In this document: in pieces, positions 1-10,699 of the stretch
Position numbering within the stretch: position 1 is the first letter of the stretch
Layout: each line of letters starts with the position of its first letter
Source of the DNA: Isoetes taiwanensis
Lineage: Eukaryota; Streptophyta; Lycopodiopsida; Isoetales; Isoetaceae
DNA length: 64,000 nt
Direction of reading: 5' to 3'
NCBI GenBank assembly: GCA_021234155.1
Contig: JAJEKV010000104.1
Location: 1,865,900 to 1,929,899 of the forward strand
Notes under the pieces: generated by a model
Told to the model about the DNA's origin: nothing
Seen by the model: the letters and a program-made list of their open reading frames with translations, nothing else
Database searches by the model: none
Translations under genes and position numbers: made by a program

Positions 1-574
1 GCATGCCCCAGGCATTCTGTGCGGCCTGGAATGGATGAGCTATGGGACCATTTCTTGGAGTGGAGGTTGCGCCACAGTCCCACCAAGGAGCTTACAATGG
101 AGTTGATCAACTTCATTCGAGGCGATTTGATTGTGGTCATGAGCCACCGATGGAAATTAATCCATCCGAATGTTATAGGAGACTTGCAATGAGGGGAATT
201 CTTGAACCCCCTCCTTATCACGGGCGAGATGCTACAAAGAATTGAGGCCTCTTCTTCGTGTTGGATATTTAGCACACTCTCTGGATGCATACATATCAGA
301 GTTCATTCATGAAATTTCTAAGGGACAGATGTATGGCCTTATTAGGGTGTACTACAATGAGTACAACGGTTTTGTGGAGTTGGGTCCGCTCTTCTTCCGT
401 GAGTATCATCCTGTGGAATTACTTTTTCTAATGACTAGGTACCCCATATGGTGGGAAGAATCAGGCTGGGATATGCGTGAGCTCTTGAATCCTAACCCAG
501 ATGCGTGGGTTAGACCTCGCAGGCCAAGGAAAGGGGAAGGGGAAGGGGTTAGGAACCTGGGGGAAGGTTACTAG
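1..574 (+). pseudogene. Unrecognised coding remnant, two overlapping frames
   Basis: Two consecutive plus-strand frames look protein-like. The first is open from the window edge and has an ATG at 31 and a stop at 190; it reads MDELWDHFLEWRLR and ends VIGDLQ. The second runs from 242 to 574, is rich in aromatic residues (YISEFIHEISKGQMYGL, then PIWWEESGWDMRELL) and ends in a basic tail encoded by a GGGGAA-type tract. The frame change between them suggests a broken gene or a missed intron. I recognise no family. The N terminus would lie outside the window. It could equally be part of a transposon. Confidence 0.25.
533..563 (+). other. Potential G-quadruplex tract
   Basis: Four runs of at least four G (533-536, 539-542, 545-548, 559-563) have short loops, which meets the usual intramolecular G4 pattern. 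It lies at the 3' end of the 242-574 reading frame. This is sequence pattern only. Confidence 0.4.
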
Positions 575-674
575 GGACATACATAGTTCATACTTCGGTC
601 TCTATTGTGTTTGGAAGTTGGTATATGATACCATGTTATTATGTTCTCTAAATATTCATGTATGTATGATAAAC

Positions 675-810
675 GGGTACTGCACGTGTATACAACCCCT
701 GCATAAGGTCTATGATACAGGGTACTGTACATGTGTATACAACCCCTGCATAAGGTCTATGATACAGGGTACTGTACACGTGTATACAACCCCTGCATAA
801 GGTCTATACA
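675..810. repeat. 45-47 bp tandem repeat, three copies
   Basis: Three consecutive copies start at 675, 720 and 767. Each has the order GGGTACTG, an ACGTG-like core, TATACAACCCCTGCATAAGG, then TCTATGATACA; the third is truncated. Copies 1 and 3 contain a perfect CACGTG palindrome (G-box core), and copy 2 has CATGTG. The sequence returns to AT-rich DNA at once on both sides. Confidence 0.85.
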
Positions 811-3800
811 ACCCCCATAATAAAAAAATTCCAGTTTACTAAAAATTTTCCCATTATAATGAAATTGTGCTTCAGATGAATAGATTTGTAAAAATTTACT
901 ATGGAGTTGCTCATGGATGGGCTGCCCAGTATGATGTAACTAGTGAAAAAGCAGTTGCAAAGATCATCAAGACATGTTGAGATGGTTCTGGAAGTACCTG
1001 AAATGAAGGTTCATGGGTTGCAAAAGTTTTATAGCTCTACTAACACCATCTTTATCGTTCCAAATTTTGGGTTTGCTTCATCACTAACATCTCACTACAC
1101 TGTGCTCCACTAGTTCATGTCATACAAGTGGCTTGATTTTTAAGTTCTATTCTAGCGAGTAAGTAAGTATACAGGGTGGGTGGATATCGTTCCCCTATTA
1201 TGCCCCATTGGGTTGTGTATGTAATAAACATTTATTTTTAAAGATATAATCCACAGAGTTGATGCAAAGCCTTGGTTTTTGAAACTTGCTTTCCGAAGAG
1301 TCTAGTTGTACTACACTAGACTCTATGTAAACAATGAAAAGAATGTGGAATCTCTCTGAGACCATTATGAGGGATGTTGATTGATATGTATGACCACTTG
1401 TAGGCATGTAACATGTAGCATTTCCCCTATGAAATACATGGTCAAATGGTATGTAAAAAGCACATTCCACATGTTGCATCTTCATTCATACGGTATATTT
1501 GGTTTGTCATTTTGATCTTTGGTAGTGTTTGTACATTGTTACTCTATCAACCTTTCTAGGCTTGCATCAAGTTGCCACTTGCATGAAACATGTGTTGCAT
1601 AGACGCCATGCATTCTTGGGAGACTCTATGTATCAAAACAAACAACAAACATATGGCCGATAAATGAAGTGGCTTTCTTATTAAGCATTCCAAAATGGTA
1701 AGTACAATAGTAGAGTAGTATAAATGAAAAATGCCCTAACATCTAAAGCCAAAACATTGAAAACCCCAGAATTAGACAATCACTGAGGGTTTTTAGATAA
1801 GAATAAATCCATGCAAACTCAAAGTCCGAAATATTATCAGCTGGACTAAAAACCCCGTCCTTTAGGGTTTTCGAGGAAAACCATGAAGATAAGAAATGGA
1901 CTGGGAGTGATATAACTGAAGAAGATAGGACCCACAACAATCAGCAAAATGATGAACCAACTCCCAATGCCAGCAGACTCAAGCATCAACACCTCCTGCT
2001 CTAAGAAGTGCCAACTCCAACAAAAATGCCAAGAATTGAAAGGACCTGTAAGCAGGTTATCTACTCAAAAGAAAAGCCCCCATCAAATTGTTAGTGAAGA
2101 AAAAGAGATAAGCTTTACGCTAAGTTAAAGTGCACAAGATAAAAACAAGATCCAGAGATGAATGTAAAGAAAGAATACGAAAAGAAAAAGCTCAAAAAAT
2201 GGATAGGGAAGAACATCCGCTCAGCCTGAAAAAACTTATGTCAGCTGAAGCGGGGAAGAACATCCATCCAATAGATCCAGAATAATAAGGTGGAGAAGGG
2301 CCTCCACCTAGCCAGGATAAAACGCTGCAAACTAGCACGAGGAAGATCATCTGCCCATGAAAAAAGAAATTAGAGAGTGAAAGACAAAATGACACGAGTC
2401 ACAAAATCAACGAGTGTAGAAACAAAAATGTGGAGATATAAGGAAAGGTAGGGTGGAAGGAAAAACTAGAAATAAAAAGAAGAAAGAAAGGAACGCTCAA
2501 AGAGAAGGCCAATAGGAAAGAATTGGAAGACAATGATAATATATGGAGCAAAAGAAAAAAATCTGATAAAGATAGGCCAATAATATGTCGTCTTCCCAAG
2601 AATGATGGTTCTATACATTCTTGGGAGACTCTATGCATTAAAACAAACAGCAAACATCTAGCCAAAAGAAGAGGAACACTCCACCTCATAAGTCCAAACT
2701 CCGAGAGACCAAGAGACGCTCTTCGATGCTTGGAAGAATATAGCGAATGCAAGGAATTAAAAGTGAATCATGATCAAGCAACAACATTTATGCACTATAA
2801 CTGGAGCATTTGCAAGTAAACGATTTGAAATCTCCCATAATTATGATGTGGCAGTCCCTAAATTCAGATAAAATTTTGAGGGTCCAACAAATGTAATCTG
2901 TGAAAACTATGCATCAGGAGGCTATGTTGGGTTTTACAGACCACTAGAAATATCAAAAAGTTATCTTCATCCTAGTTAATTTTATCTCTGATACACCATA
3001 AGCCATGGCTGTACTACAGACTTTAGAAGTTCTATTTGGAAATATGTATTCTTTTGCAACTGTGTACTTGGAACCACATCAAAATCAGCAAATATTAAAA
3101 AAAAACCTCTAGAATCGCCATATTGTTGGCATGCAGGTTCTCTTCTGTTGCATCAGTTCAGCAGTATTGGTATTCTTTCTGATCACTTCATCATTGTTGG
3201 TGTTCTTTTTCTTGTGACACTTTTTCTGGCAGTACTCAAATCCTTCCTAGTCATCTTATTTTATGCCTCGGGTTGCCCGCCTGCTTTGCATTTCATAGCA
3301 ACATTTTTTGCAAGAGCGCAGAGGCAAAAGGAGAAGCCGGAATAGAGGAGACGGAACAAAGTAAGAGAGCAGCAAAACAATAGGGCTTTGGATGCATCGC
3401 TCCAGATTGTGCCGACACACTGCAATATAGGGTCAAACAAACAGTTAAGGCATGTGCTGAATTCCTAAGAACACTAGCATCCTACCTATTGAAATTGAGA
3501 ATTTTGGCAGCGGAAAAAAATTCTAGAAAATTTTCCAGTTAAAATCTGTAGGTTTCTTTATATTTTTTCAGATGAAAACTAGATTTTTATAGGTCCCTTC
3601 TGGCTAGCTTAAATTGTACAGAAAATATACTTGTTAGATTTTTAGAGTTTGTCCCACGTTGATAAGGCTTTGCTGTTGCAGCAAAAGAATCAAGTGCCAA
3701 ACATTGCATCCGACCACGTTTGCCGCCCCACTATCTGGGGCTTGAACCCCGGTCCGAACACATATGTCGATGGCTATGACGGTGGCCTTTTCTCAAATGT

Positions 3801-4553
3801 CGAGAGTCAGAAATTGTTTGTAATTCCAAGAATATGCCAGGGAATCGTCCCAATAATCTTCCTATATATATGATTACTAGAGGAAAAAGAGGGAAGTTTT
3901 CAGGACAAAACAAAATCTAAAAATAATGTTTTCAGGCAAAAACAATTCAAAAAAATTACATTTGGAACCTGAAAGTGGTTTCCGATGACTATGGTTAGGA
4001 AACGTGTCTAGCCTGTCTTTGCAACCGGTCCATTGTTTATAAATTGCTTTCGCAATTTCTAGTTGTTTTGTCTTAATTCAGTGACAAATTCATCTTTGCA
4101 AGTCTGATTTTGTGGAAGTGGAATTATGGCGATGGCAATTTCTGTTGAAAGAAATTTTTCAGCAGCAGATTTTTGATATGTGGGTTTTGAGTTTTAGTTT
4201 ATTAACGAACTAAATCGTCCAATTTTTGAGCTTCATCACTGTAGCTAGTGATCATGCATGCTGGTTGGGTTTTGCAAGGTAGCTTTTATGAGCATCTGGA
4301 TGGTACCATAGCAATTAATTTAGCATGTCTGCTCGGTTTCTTCGTTGAAAGTCTCGCTTTGCTCCACGATTCATCAGAGGTAATAGTTTTTAGTTCTACT
4401 CTCATTAGTACGATCTCTAGCAGATTGGGAGCATCTCAGACATCTTGGGGTCCAGATCCTCGGGACCTAGCACATATCTTCGGGGTTGTTAGAGCCTAAA
4501 CTCCAACCTTGCAAGAAGGATGAAAAACCAATAATCCAAGCTTCAATCTACCA
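811..4553. other. AT-rich stretch without recognised gene; one 48-bp duplication
   Basis: I see no convincing coding region here. A 48-bp segment beginning CATTCTTGGGAGACTCTATG occurs at 1611-1658 and again, diverged, at 2616-2663. The DNA around 2160-2820 is strongly purine-rich on the plus strand. Around 3652 the string TGTCCCACGTTG resembles the start of many plant LTRs, but I found no partner LTR. Short frames in this stretch have no family signature. Confidence 0.5.
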
Positions 4554-5715
4554 TGTGATGTGAGTTTTATTGTGATTATTCTAAGCTATATTAAATAAAT
4601 AAGGAGATGACGTGGCATAGGAGGTGATGTGGCAATGAAATAATTGAAGGAGGTTAGAATTAGGGAAAGGGAAAAACGTGAGAAAGAGGAAGGAAGAGAG
4701 AGATTTCGTGATTGAAAGAGAGAGAGATAAGAAGGTTGCAAGGAAGCGATTTAGAGGTAAGAAAATGTTTGATGTTTTGTTAAAGGAAGGATAATCCATC
4801 TTAAGAGCAGGGGGTAATCATGGGCTGCAATATCAGAGAAAAACACAGGCTGCCTTGTAAATTTCGTTCTTCATTCCTGCTTAAAAGAAACCATGAATAG
4901 CAGAGTCTTCAGCGAACCCAAAGGCCGAAATCCTTGGCTAATCGATCACCAGCTGTTAGATCCCTCTGAAATCGTCCTGAAATCGTCAAAATCACTTACC
5001 TTTATGCTTTACTTGAATTTTCGGCCGAGTTTATGAAGAGCCGTAGCTTCACCCTGTAGATTCCGGAACTGCCCTTAGGGTTTCTGTATAATATTTCAGA
5101 ACTTCATCGTTGAATACTAAAAGAATGCTTAACTTAAATGTTTTCTAATGCTGGGTGAGTTGGTTAAGCCTGTTAATTGTGAATTGAATGGCGAGGGTTC
5201 AATTCCTCTTGCTAACAATTATGCCTTCATAACATTTCCTTTTTAATGGGTAAGCCTTATTTGTGAATTGAATGGCTAGGGTTCAATTCCTCTTGTTAAC
5301 AATTATGCCTTCATAATATTTCCTTTTAATAGTGAGAATAGGTTACCTTCAAAATGTTTCTCTCCACGTTAGCATTTCTGTAGAAATACTTATAATCGTT
5401 CATGTTGCTAGCCTGGATGGCACCTTGGTCTGCCCACAGCTCTCCGGGGAGAATAAGCAGAAACCGAGGCCGTGAGTGTTAAGCACTCAGCATTAGCGAG
5501 TGGGCACTGACGAAGCTCGCTAGTGCGGACTCGACGCTGGTCACGTCGAGTTGCTTCTGGGTGAAGGTCTTTTCCCGAGCTAGAGACCCGTAGCTTAGGG
5601 AGACCGCAACATATTATTTGGGACTTGGGGATGACGTGTAGGTTCTGCACCCGTGAGATCTTAGGCTTTGTGTGAAGTATTTCCGTAACAGCAAGTGTCG
5701 GGCGGAGGACCGTCA
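4554..5715 (+). repeat. Left LTR of the Ty3/gypsy element
   Basis: It begins TGTGATGTGAG and matches 8886-10050 over its whole length with scattered substitutions and small indels. Many of these lie at CNG or CG sites (CTGG against CCGG-type strings). The last bases that match the right LTR are GGACCGTCA at 5707-5715; the right LTR continues CA where this one continues TG, which marks a deletion breakpoint. It contains an internal tandem duplication with tRNA-like boxes, listed separately. Confidence 0.92.
5153..5325 (+). other. tRNA-like A/B boxes and internal duplication inside the LTR
   Basis: GGGTGAGTTGGTTAAGCC (5153-5170) resembles a Pol III A box. GGTTCAATTCC (5196-5206) is a near-consensus B box / T-arm string. 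A second, shortened copy of the segment follows (about 5248-5325) with another B box at 5280-5290. The right LTR has the same arrangement (A box about 9487-9505, B box 9531-9541). This looks like a tRNA-derived SINE-type insertion or a tRNA relic fixed in the LTR family. Pol III transcription is inference. Confidence 0.55.
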
Positions 5716-5717
5716 TG

Positions 5718-8700
5718 AAAGAGTTGTGAGAGTAAAATCTAAGGAACATCAAGAATTATATACATTGGAAGGGTTGAATAAGCAGTATTTTACTCCTAAG
5801 CCCATTAGTCGCAAGCAAATCAAGAGGGCAATTAGGAAGCATGAAAGGTTGGGGTTGCTTGTACTCAAAGGGTCAGGAGAGATTAATCAAGTATACATGA
5901 ATGATGTGCAGGACATCCTCGAGGAGTTCAAGGAAGTGTTTCCTAAGAGTTGACTGAGTTACCCCTCGAAGATATGTTGATCATGCGATTGAATTGGTTC
6001 CAGAGCTTCTCCTCCATCAAAAGCTCCATATAGATTTGCTTTGTCGAGTTAGTGGAATTAAAAAAAAAACAGTTAAAAGAACTTTTAGATCAAGGATACA
6101 TACAGACCTAGTATTTCACCTTTTGGTGCTCCAAAGATTATTTGTTAAGAAAAAAAGATGGTTCTATGCGTATGTGTGTTGATTATAGGCAATTAAATGA
6201 TATCACAATTAAGAATAAGTATCCATTGCCTAGAATAGATGACTTGTTTGATCAACTTCAAGGAGCTTCATTATTTTCAAAGATAGATCTTAGATCCGGA
6301 TATCACCGATAAGAATCAAAGAGAGTGATATACCCAAAACAGACTTTTTCTACAAGATATGGGCACTTTGAATTGTGGTTATGCCTTTTGGTTTGACCAA
6401 TGCACCAAAGAACTTTTCAAAGTCTAATGAATGATCTTTTTTCGAGAATATCTTGATAAGTTTGTTCTCGTGTTCTTTGATGACATACTTATTTATTCAA
6501 AGAATTTAGAAGAGCATAGAGAACATTTGAGAATTGTTTTGGGTATTTTAAAAAAGAGAAAAATTGTATGCTAAGAAAGTCAAGTGTTCATTTTGTAGCA
6601 ATCAAATGGATTATTTAGGTCATATTGTTTCAAAGAAGGAATTAAACCGGACCCCAAAAAGGTTGAGGCAAGATGAGGGAATGGCCGGTTCCTAAAAGTC
6701 CAAAACAGGTGCGCTCATTTTTAGGACTTGCAGGTTTTTATAGGAAATTTATCAAAAGTTTCTCTACAATAGCAAGTCCTTTGACAACACTTACAAAATC
6801 AAATACAGCTTTTCAATGGGATGTGAAATGTGAGAACGCTTTCAGAAATTTAAAAGAGAAGTTGATAAATGCTCCTGCTTTAAAAGGTGGCGATCCGAAT
6901 AAGAAGTATCGTTATGACAGATGCTAGTGGGGAAGGAACAGGGTCGTTTGATGCAAGATAAACATGTATGTGCATATATTTCTCATAAGTTGAACGATGC
7001 TGAACGAAATTATCCTACTCATGATCAGGAACTATTGGCAATTGTACATGCACTTAGAGCTTGGAGACATTATCTATTAGGGAATCATTTTGAAGTGCAT
7101 ACTGACCATGCTAGCCTTGCATACTTTATGAAGCAACCTAATTTGAATTTGAGACAGCGTAGGTGGATGGAATTTCTTCAAGAGTATGACTTTCAGATTA
7201 GTTATAAAATAGGCAGTACAAATGTCGTTGCTGTGCAGATGCTTTGTCTAGACTTCCAGCTTGTTATGCAATAACGATGATTACAACAGATTGGTTGGAT
7301 GAGGTGAAAAATACTATTGCTACAGACAATTATTTTGGACCGAAATTGAAGGAGGTACAAAAAGAAAATCTGGAGATAAAGGATAATTATAGTTTTGAAC
7401 AGGGAATATTGAGATACAAATCAAGAGTTTGTATTCCTGCAATAGATCACATTAAAAAGAAGATACTAAATGAATGTCATGATGCAAAGAATATCGTGTC
7501 ATCCAGGGTTTCATAAGACATATCACAAGGTAAAGAGAAGTTTCTTTTGGCCGATTTAAAAGATTATGTTCGTAAGTATATCCAAAATTGTGTGATGTGT
7601 TCACGCGTTAAGGCTTGAATGTATTAGGGCACCTGCCTTTTGCACCCGTTACCTATTCCGTAAAAGAAAATGGGAATCTATCAAAGATGGATTTCATAGT
7701 AGGATTGCCAAGAACACAAACAGGAAAGGATGCTATTCTCGCAGTGGTGATTGACAAAGTTAACTAAGCATGCTCACTTCTTTCCGTTAGAAAAACAATA
7801 ACAAATGGGAAACAAATAATATCTTTATTCATGACATCTTTCGTTTACATGGCATTCCTACAAGTATTGTTTCGTGATAGAGATCCAAGGTTTACTAGTA
7901 ACTTTTGGACTTCATTTTTCAAGGAGTTGGAACTCAATTGCAGATGAGCACTGACCTATCACCCGTAAAAGTGATGGGCAAACAGAAAGAGTAAAATGGG
8001 TTCTTGAGGATATGTTGCGGATGTACTGTCAAGATAATCCAAAGAAATGGGAAGGATTGTTACCTTTAGCAGAGTTTGCTTACAATAATTCTAAACAGGA
8101 ATCAATAGGAATGACACCTTTTGAAGCACTTTATGGACAGGATTGTTATGCCCCAATAAATTGGTATGATCCCATGGTTAAATCTGAAATTTCTAGACAA
8201 ATGTTGGAGGAATATGCAGATAAAGTGCAGCTTATAAGGAGCGCATCAGCGTAAGCACAACATAGACAGAAGCAATTTGCAGACAAGCATAGAATACATC
8301 GGGAATTCAAGGTGGGAGACCTTGTATATCTTCGTGTCAAACCAAAGAAAAGTCAACTCAGAATTGGAAAATGTAGCAAACTTGCTCCAAGATATGCTGG
8401 TCCTTTCAAAATCATTAAAAGGGTGGGGAACCTAGCCTACCAATTAGAGCTGCCACCACATGTAAAGATTCATGATGTTTTTCATGTCAGATTATTAAAA
8501 CCCTCTTTACATGATGGAGATCAAGTGCTTCCGGATTTGCAATTAATCCAGGAGAATAACACCTTTGAGGTAATGCCATCCCAAATATTGCAAAGATTCG
8601 GGAACGAAGTCGCGTAGTAGAACGATCAAAGAAATCCTTATACAATGGGCGGATTACCCTATAGAGGATGCAACGTGGATGGAGTTAAACGAGGCCGAGG

Positions 8701-8745
8701 CAAAATATGCTAAAGACTTTCCGAACCTCTTTCAATCTATATTAT
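5718..8745 (+). pseudogene. Ty3/gypsy pol remnant: RT, RNase H, integrase
   Basis: The first frame (to 5953) ends DILEEFKEVFPKS, the usual linker before gypsy reverse transcriptase. RT follows: CVDYRQLND at about 6172, [11 protein letters not shown] near 6278, and the catalytic FFDDILIYS at about 6473. RNase H spans about 6910-7250 (TDAS, YPTHDQELLAIVHALR, DHASLAYF). Integrase starts near 7270 with a zinc-finger end NCVMCSRVKA (about 7588), DDE-type pieces MDFIVGL (about 7687), DRDPRFTS and SDGQTERV (to about 8000), and a GPF module with HDVFHVRLLKP (8390-8510). A chromodomain-like segment (ILIQWADYPIEDATW) ends near 8745. At least ten frameshifts or stops separate these blocks, so it is a relic. 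Confidence 0.9.
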
Positions 8746-8833
8746 GCCATGGAATAAGGCTATCTAAAAGATGTATCAAACTTGTTAAGTATAAAAAATA
8801 CATGAACTTGTGAAGGAGTATATTTCATAATAA

Positions 8834-8885
8834 TGTGATGTGAGTTTTATTCGACGAGGACGTCGAATCCTAAAGGGGATAAGAA
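8834..8885 (+). other. Polypurine tract with upstream copy of the LTR start
   Basis: AAAGGGGATAAGAA immediately before the right LTR is a good polypurine tract. The 18-bp LTR start TGTGATGTGAGTTTTATT also occurs 52 bp earlier at 8834-8851, so the LTR head is present twice in a row. Confidence 0.6.
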
Positions 8886-10052
8886 TGTGATGTGAGTTTT
8901 ATTGTGATTATTCTAAGCTATATTAAATAAATAAGGAGATGACGTGGCATAGGAGGTGATGTGGCAATGAAATAATTGAAGGAGGTTAGAATTAGGGCAA
9001 GGGAAAAAACGTGAGAAAGAGGAAGGAAGAGAGAGATTTCGTGATTGAAAGAGAGAGAGATAAGAAGGTTGCAAGGAAGCGATTTAGAGGTAAGAAAATG
9101 TTTGATGTTTTGTTAAAGGAAGGATAATCCATCTTAAGAGCAGGGGGTAATCATGGGCTGCAATATCAGAGAAAAACACAGGCTGCCTTGTAAATTTCGT
9201 TCTTCATTCCTGCTTAAAAGAAACCATGAATAGCAGAGTCTTCAGCGAACCCAAAGGCCGAAATCCTTGGCTAATCGATCACCAACTGTTAGATCCCTCT
9301 GAAATCGTCCTGAAATCGTCAAAATCACTTACCTTTATGCTTTACTTGAATTTTCTACCCGAAGTTTATGAAGAGCCGAAGCTTCACCCCCAGATTCCTG
9401 AACCGCCCTTAGGGTTTCTCAGATAATATTTCGAACTTCATCGTTGAATACTAAAAAGAATGCTTAACTTAAATGTTTTCTAATGCCGGGTGAGTTGGTT
9501 AAGCCCGTTAATTGTGAATTGAATGGCGAGGGTTCAATTCCTCTTGCTAACAATTATGCCTTCATAACATTTCCTTTTAATGGGTAAGCCTTATTTGTGA
9601 ATTGAATGGCTAGGGTTCAATTCCTCTTGTTAACAATTATGCCTTCATAATATTTCCTTTTAATAGTGAGAATAGGTTACCTTCAAAATGTTTCTCCACG
9701 CTAGCATTTCTGAAGAAATACTTATAATCGCTCATGTTGCTAGCCCGATGGCACCTTGGTCCCGCCTACGCCTCTCCGGGGAGAATAAGCGTAAAACCGA
9801 GGCCGTGGAGTGTTAAGCACTCAAAGATTAGCGAAGTGGGCACCGACGGCTCGCTAGTCGCGGACTCGACCCGGTCACGCCGAAGTTGCTTCGGGTGAAG
9901 GTCTTTTCCCGAAGCTAGAGACCCGTAGCTTAGGGAGACCGCAACATATTATTTGGGACTTGGGGATGACGTGTAGGTTCTGCACCCGTGAGATCTTAGG
10001 CTTTGTGTGAAGTATTTCCGTAACAGCAAGTGTCGGGCGGAGGACCGTCACA
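8886..10052 (+). repeat. Right LTR of the Ty3/gypsy element
   Basis: It starts TGTGATGTGAG and ends CGTCACA, giving TG...CA ends with a 5-bp inverted match. It is about 1167 bp, collinear with 4554-5715, and is followed by TACCA as probable target duplication. It holds the same tRNA-like boxes as the left copy. Confidence 0.92.
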
Positions 10053-10261
10053 TACCATATCTATGCAATGCACAACATAAAGATTCATAATCTTCATAGC
10101 TAGGTCAAGCAAAAAATAATCTCTCCCAATACACCGTCTCTCTGTTCCCTGCTCAGATAACACGGTAATGATAATGGGATCCTCCACACCACAATGCGTA
10201 CATGCATATGTCCTCCATGCATACATGTGCATATATCCATCCATGTACGATATATGGTCTC

Positions 10262-10320
10262 CTATAGTGGTGACTGTGGTGAGTGTGGTGACCACCCTAA
10301 CAATGGCGACCACAGTGGGA
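10262..10320. repeat. GTGGTGACT-type short repeat
   Basis: Repeats of a 9-base theme (GTGGTGACT, GTGGTGAGT, GTGGTGACC) are seen, with the palindrome GGTGACCACC. The same theme is expanded at 12825-12955, on the far side of the minus-strand pol relic. Confidence 0.6.
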
Positions 10321-10699
10321 AAATGTGCCACTCCGTGGCGGAGAACCCGCAACAAAATATACTAATATGGTCCCCAAATGACACATTAAATGTATTTTTA
10401 GAAAGAAAATTATCCTCCTCAAATCCAAATAACTGGTACAAAGCAAATTGGTTCAAAATGACAGTGACGAAACAGAGCCTCTGTAACTGTGGCAAACTTT
10501 GAAAGCTGATATCTTGAGGTCCAGAACTCTGTTTGACCTGGACCATAGCTCTTTAAATTCTATCATCAAAATACATCCATTGATGTAGGATAGATAATGT
10601 ACTATTGAACTGTCACCATCTGTTTTTACAGAAAAATGACCTGTTGTAACCCAAAAGTTCTCCACAAATTTCTGTAATTAGAGCTATGCCAAATCTGAA

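Larger units (their letters stand above)
4554..10052 (+). mobile_element. Decayed Ty3/gypsy LTR retrotransposon (chromovirus-like)
   Basis: Two near-identical direct repeats (4554-5715 and 8886-10052) flank plus-strand pol remnants in the order RT, RNase H, integrase, GPY/F module and a chromodomain-like tail. The right LTR ends in TCACA, the inverted complement of its first bases TGTGA. The 5-bp string TACCA lies just before the left LTR (4549-4553) and just after the right one (10053-10057), a probable target-site duplication. The left LTR joins almost directly to the linker that precedes RT, so primer-binding site, gag and protease are missing. Pol carries many frameshifts and stops. The element cannot be autonomous. 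Confidence 0.93.

Noticed and set aside
1198-1485. 95-codon minus-strand frame
   Set aside because: No motif, no splice context, low-complexity surroundings; frames of this length are expected by chance.
3652-3870. TGTCCCACGTTG string as an LTR start
   Set aside because: Common plant LTR wording, but no partner copy in the window and no PBS downstream.
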